Positions 61,275 to 64,000 of a stretch of 64,000 nt of DNA are shown here, in pieces. The notes beneath the pieces are model-generated. The model did no database searches. It was not told where the DNA came from and saw nothing but the letters and a program-made list of their open reading frames with translations. The stretch lies in the NCBI RefSeq assembly GCF_003071345.1, contig NZ_QCYK01000001.1, forward strand, positions 1,922,001-1,986,000. The letters are read 5' to 3'. Every line of letters begins with the position of its first letter. The first letter of the stretch is position 1. Origin of the DNA: Chitinophaga parva. Lineage in GTDB: Bacteria > Bacteroidota > Bacteroidia > Chitinophagales > Chitinophagaceae. Position numbers and translations under genes: made by a program.

Positions 61275-62201
61275 TCAATGTGCATTTAAGGCCAGGGGCT
61301 GGGTGAAGAGAAAATCATTGTTTTTCAACGGTGCGTGGCAGGTGGTGCATTCCGTGGTGAACAAGGCGTTCTTGCCGTAGGGTTTGGGCTGCAGGCCTCT
61401 CCACCGTGCCCAGCCCCAGCCTTCTGTCCGGGCATATTTTTGCTGATCCTTGATCATAAATTCCACCTGGAAAAAATCACCGGGGCGTACCCGCCCGAGG
61501 CTGTCGCGCACGGCCCACCACGCGGCTTTTGCAAATACGGCACCATCGGGCCAGGGGTGGATCTTTTTCTGTTGAATGGCTTTTACCGCAATATCATTCC
61601 CATAGATCACGCGCAGCGTACCATTGTCAAAACGGTCTGTGGTGCTTACTACCTGCCATTGGTCCCAGCCTTTGAGGTAGGCAATACCATTGGGCGCATC
61701 CGCCACGGATGCCGCGTGTTCCGCGATGGTGGCGGGTACCTGGCCGGTGTCCTTTTTGGGATGTGCTTTAAAAGTATTTACCCAATCCCGCAGCGTGGCG
61801 ATGTCCGTGGCAGACAACCTGGCATCACGGTGAAGCAGCAGGTAGTCGGCCCTTGGCATTACACCAAAAAGTACCTGGTTGATGGAAGTATACAACGCCG
61901 CACTCTGGGCTGCGGGCGCCAGGGAATCCCAGGTGGAAAAATTGAGCATCGCCCTGCCATCGCGGATGTGGCGGGCCACCAGCCAACTGGCCGGCGCCAT
62001 TTTGTCGAACCATTTTAATTGCCCCTGGTTGGAATGGCAGTCGTAGCAGGCCCTTACCAGGATCTCTTTTACAGCAGGCGGTGCCTGGATCTCGCCGGTA
62101 ACGGGGGCGGCTTCCGTTTCGGGATGGAAGAATTGCAGGATGCCCAGGCCAATGAGTAGTATCAAAGCTACCATGGGCCAGCGTTTGCGTGGTGTGGTCA
62201 T
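61275..62201 (-). CDS. Haem_bd-cytochrome P460 fusion protein
   Basis: This is a 308-residue membrane-anchored c-type cytochrome. The ATG at 62201 follows a good ribosome-binding site (AAAGGAAAC) and gives a signal anchor (VALILLIGLGILQFF). Residues about 45-150 form a Haem_bd domain with the haem c motif ACYDCHSNQGQ; residues about 165-300 form a cytochrome P460-like domain with NGTLRVIYGNDIAVKAI, IHPWPDGAVFAKAAW, and near the end the second haem c motif CTTCHAPLKNNDFLFT. P460 proteins oxidise hydroxylamine or detoxify nitric-oxide-type species. The fusion could be a periplasmic redox sensor or detoxifier; activity is unproven. Confidence 0.87.
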   Translation of the reverse strand: MTTPRKRWPMVALILLIGLGILQFFHPETEAAPVTGEIQAPPAVKEILVRACYDCHSNQGQLKWFDKMAPASWLVARHIRDGRAMLNFSTWDSLAPAAQSAALYTSINQVLFGVMPRADYLLLHRDARLSATDIATLRDWVNTFKAHPKKDTGQVPATIAEHAASVADAPNGIAYLKGWDQWQVVSTTDRFDNGTLRVIYGNDIAVKAIQQKKIHPWPDGAVFAKAAWWAVRDSLGRVRPGDFFQVEFMIKDQQKYARTEGWGWARWRGLQPKPYGKNALFTTECTTCHAPLKNNDFLFTQPLALNAH

Positions 62202-62333
62202 TGTTTCCTTTTTGATGACACCGTGAATGTACGAAGCGGCGCCGGGGCTGCCGGCATATTTTACGGCGAAGTGGACAAATAAGGTTACGAAACGGCAACA
62301 ATAGCCGGGCACGCTCTTTGTGCGCCCAGGACC

Positions 62334-64000
62334 ATGGCTGATACAACAAACGCTTTTTCCGGCTTCGTGCGCGTGCGTGGCGCCCGGGAACATAACCTGA
62401 AACAGGTAGACGTAGACATTCCCCGTGATGCCCTGGTAGTATTTACCGGTGTATCTGGCAGCGGCAAATCCTCGCTTGCATTCGGTACTTTGTATGCAGA
62501 GGCCCAGCGGCGCTACCTGGAATCGGTATCGCCTTACGCCCGCCGCTTATTCCACCAGATGGCTGTGCCGGAAGTGGATGAGATAGACGGCCTGCCACCT
62601 GCCGTGGCGCTCCAGCAGCAAAGGGGCGCGCCCACTACCCGCTCCAGCGTAGGCAGTGTTACCACCCTGAGTAACCTGCTGCGCATGCTTTACTCCCGCG
62701 CCGGTGACTATCCGAAAGGGGCGCCCATTATTTATGCGGAAGGTTTTTCGCCCAATACGCCGGAAGGCGCCTGCCCCCACTGCCATGGCCTGGGCCGCGT
62801 GTATGAGGTAACAGAAAAAAGCATGGTGCCGGACCATACGCTGACCATCCGCGAGCGTGCCGTAGCTGCCTGGCCTACCGCCTGGCAGGGACAGAACCTG
62901 CGCGATATCTTGGTGACCATGGGCATTGACGTGGATATTCCCTGGAAAGACCTGCCTAAGAAAACACGGGACTGGATCCTTTTCACAGAAGAAACACCCA
63001 CCGTGCCGGTATATGCGGGCCTTACACCGGAAGAAACCCGCAAAGCCCTGAAACGCAAAGCCGAGCCCAGTTACATGGGTACCTTCAGCGGGGCCAAGCG
63101 CTACGTGATGCACACCTTTGCCAACACCCAGAGTGCGCTGATGAAAAAGCGGGTGTCCCAGTTCATGATCAGCGCTGCCTGCCCCGTGTGCGACGGGAAG
63201 CGCCTGAAGCAGGAGGCATTGCAGGTGAAATTTGCGGGGCTGGATATTACCGAACTATCCCGCATGCCCCTGGAAAAAATGCAGGACCTGCTGCAAAGCG
63301 TATTGCAGGGTATCAGCCCTTCGGGCAAGGCGGCTAAGGCCAGGGACAATGTCCTGCATCCTGAAAAAGCACTGGTGGTGCAGCGCATCGTGGAAGACCT
63401 GCAGGGCCGCCTGCAGGTGCTGCTGGACCTGGGGCTGGGTTATCTCTCACTGGAGCGCAGCACACCCACGCTTTCACCGGGTGAATTGCAGCGCCTGCGC
63501 CTGGCCACGCAGGTGCGTTCTAACTTATTTGGGGTCGTGTATGTACTGGACGAGCCTTCCGCAGGCCTGCATCCCGCGGACACGGAAGCATTGCTGCGCG
63601 CCCTGGATAAATTGAAAGCTTCCGGCAATTCTTTGTTCGTGGTGGAACATGAACTGGACGTGGTGCGGCATGCAGACTGGATTGTGGATGTGGGCCCTGC
63701 CGCAGGCGCGGAAGGCGGGCGGGTACTGTACAGCGGCCCTCCCGCGGGACTGGCCACCGTGGCGGATTCGCAGACGAGGGGCTTCCTGTTTGCCACCGGC
63801 GCTTTCCAAACACCGCCGCCCCGCCAGCCCAATGGCTGGTTAAAGCTGAAAGGCATTACCCGCAATAACCTGCACCAGCTGGATGTGGATTTTCCGCTGG
63901 GCGTCATGACCAGCGTAACGGGCATTTCCGGCTCTGGCAAATCCAGCCTGGTGAGCCAGGTGCTGGTAGAACTGGTAAGCGCTTCCCTGGGCCTTCAAAC
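62334..64000 (+). CDS. UvrA paralog (short type), 5' part
   Basis: The frame is open to the window edge and gives 555 residues. Walker A GVSGSGKSS starts at residue 39, a second Walker A (GISGSGKSS) at 530, and the first ABC signature at about 380 reads LSPGELQRLRLA, not the usual LSGGEAQR. Two CxxC zinc-type pairs are present (C147/C150 and C283/C286). The short spacing indicates the class II UvrA group (UvrA2/DrrC-like), which is smaller than housekeeping UvrA and is often linked to drug or DNA-adduct resistance. It is divergent from the cytochrome P460 gene, 132 bp away. Confidence 0.88.
   Translation, partial: MADTTNAFSGFVRVRGAREHNLKQVDVDIPRDALVVFTGVSGSGKSSLAFGTLYAEAQRRYLESVSPYARRLFHQMAVPEVDEIDGLPPAVALQQQRGAPTTRSSVGSVTTLSNLLRMLYSRAGDYPKGAPIIYAEGFSPNTPEGACPHCHGLGRVYEVTEKSMVPDHTLTIRERAVAAWPTAWQGQNLRDILVTMGIDVDIPWKDLPKKTRDWILFTEETPTVPVYAGLTPEETRKALKRKAEPSYMGTFSGAKRYVMHTFANTQSALMKKRVSQFMISAACPVCDGKRLKQEALQVKFAGLDITELSRMPLEKMQDLLQSVLQGISPSGKAAKARDNVLHPEKALVVQRIVEDLQGRLQVLLDLGLGYLSLERSTPTLSPGELQRLRLATQVRSNLFGVVYVLDEPSAGLHPADTEALLRALDKLKASGNSLFVVEHELDVVRHADWIVDVGPAAGAEGGRVLYSGPPAGLATVADSQTRGFLFATGAFQTPPPRQPNGWLKLKGITRNNLHQLDVDFPLGVMTSVTGISGSGKSSLVSQVLVELVSASLGLQ

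Overview
The window looks like a chromosomal segment of a Bacteroidota bacterium, most likely a Chitinophaga-like member of the Chitinophagaceae. Supporting signs are TonB-dependent receptors with carboxypeptidase-regulatory-like N-termini, many lipoproteins whose mature N-termini start C-K/N-K-D-D (a surface-export type signal in this phylum), LytTR/His_kinase two-component pairs, DUF4397 and fasciclin lipoproteins, and weak Shine-Dalgarno sites with dense 4-bp gene overlaps. I see no rRNA, tRNA, CRISPR array, transposase or phage gene.

Layout. (1) 1-10.9 kb, plus strand: the end of a TonB-dependent receptor, two DUF4397-type lipoproteins, four consecutive two-domain fasciclin (FAS1) lipoproteins and an Oar-like TonB-dependent receptor, closed by a strong terminator. 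(2) 11.0-23.8 kb, visibly more AT-rich: a LytTR regulator/histidine kinase pair, three VOC-fold proteins, two ankyrin proteins on opposite strands, an M23 peptidase, a DUF1398 protein, an NmrA-like reductase flanked by two AraC regulators, an HdeD-like membrane protein, a SnoaL-like lipoprotein and a DUF1569 protein. (3) 23.9-31.2 kb: a secreted GH78-like glycosidase facing away from a five-gene glycosyltransferase operon. (4) 31.4-50.1 kb: an aldo/keto reductase and a complete nitrate-assimilation island. The minus-strand operon carries siroheme methyltransferase and molybdenum-cofactor genes (cobA-moaA-moeA-TSUP-moaD-moeB/rhodanese-moaE-moaCB-mobA). The divergent plus-strand operon carries nirB, nirD, an outer-membrane channel, narK, a three-module nitrate reductase and a rubredoxin-tailed protein. 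An FNR/CRP-like palindrome lies between them. (5) 50.2-52.8 kb: a tandem repeat, a MarR gene with two frameshifts, a universal stress protein and a DUF3829 lipoprotein. (6) 52.8-57.9 kb: a siderophore receptor with a PepSY reductase-like protein and a 58-residue membrane protein, an AraC-type sensor domain lacking its HTH, and a beta-hydroxyacid dehydrogenase. (7) 58-64 kb: an acyltransferase, a second copy of the last glycosyltransferase-operon family, an unknown protein with a duplicated 3' end, a lipoprotein, a Haem_bd-cytochrome P460 fusion, and the start of a short-type UvrA paralog.

How the genes work together. The nitrate island is the most coherent system. NarK would import nitrate, possibly after passage through the porin. 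The Mo-bisPGD reductase, with its own NAD(P)H/FAD and [2Fe-2S] modules, would make nitrite, and NirBD would reduce this to ammonium using siroheme (CobA) and the Mo cofactor supplied by the divergent operon. The least explained member is the rubredoxin-tailed protein at 48690-50135. It has a sulfite/nitrite-reductase-like shape but lacks the usual cluster cysteines. It is my best candidate for an undescribed component.
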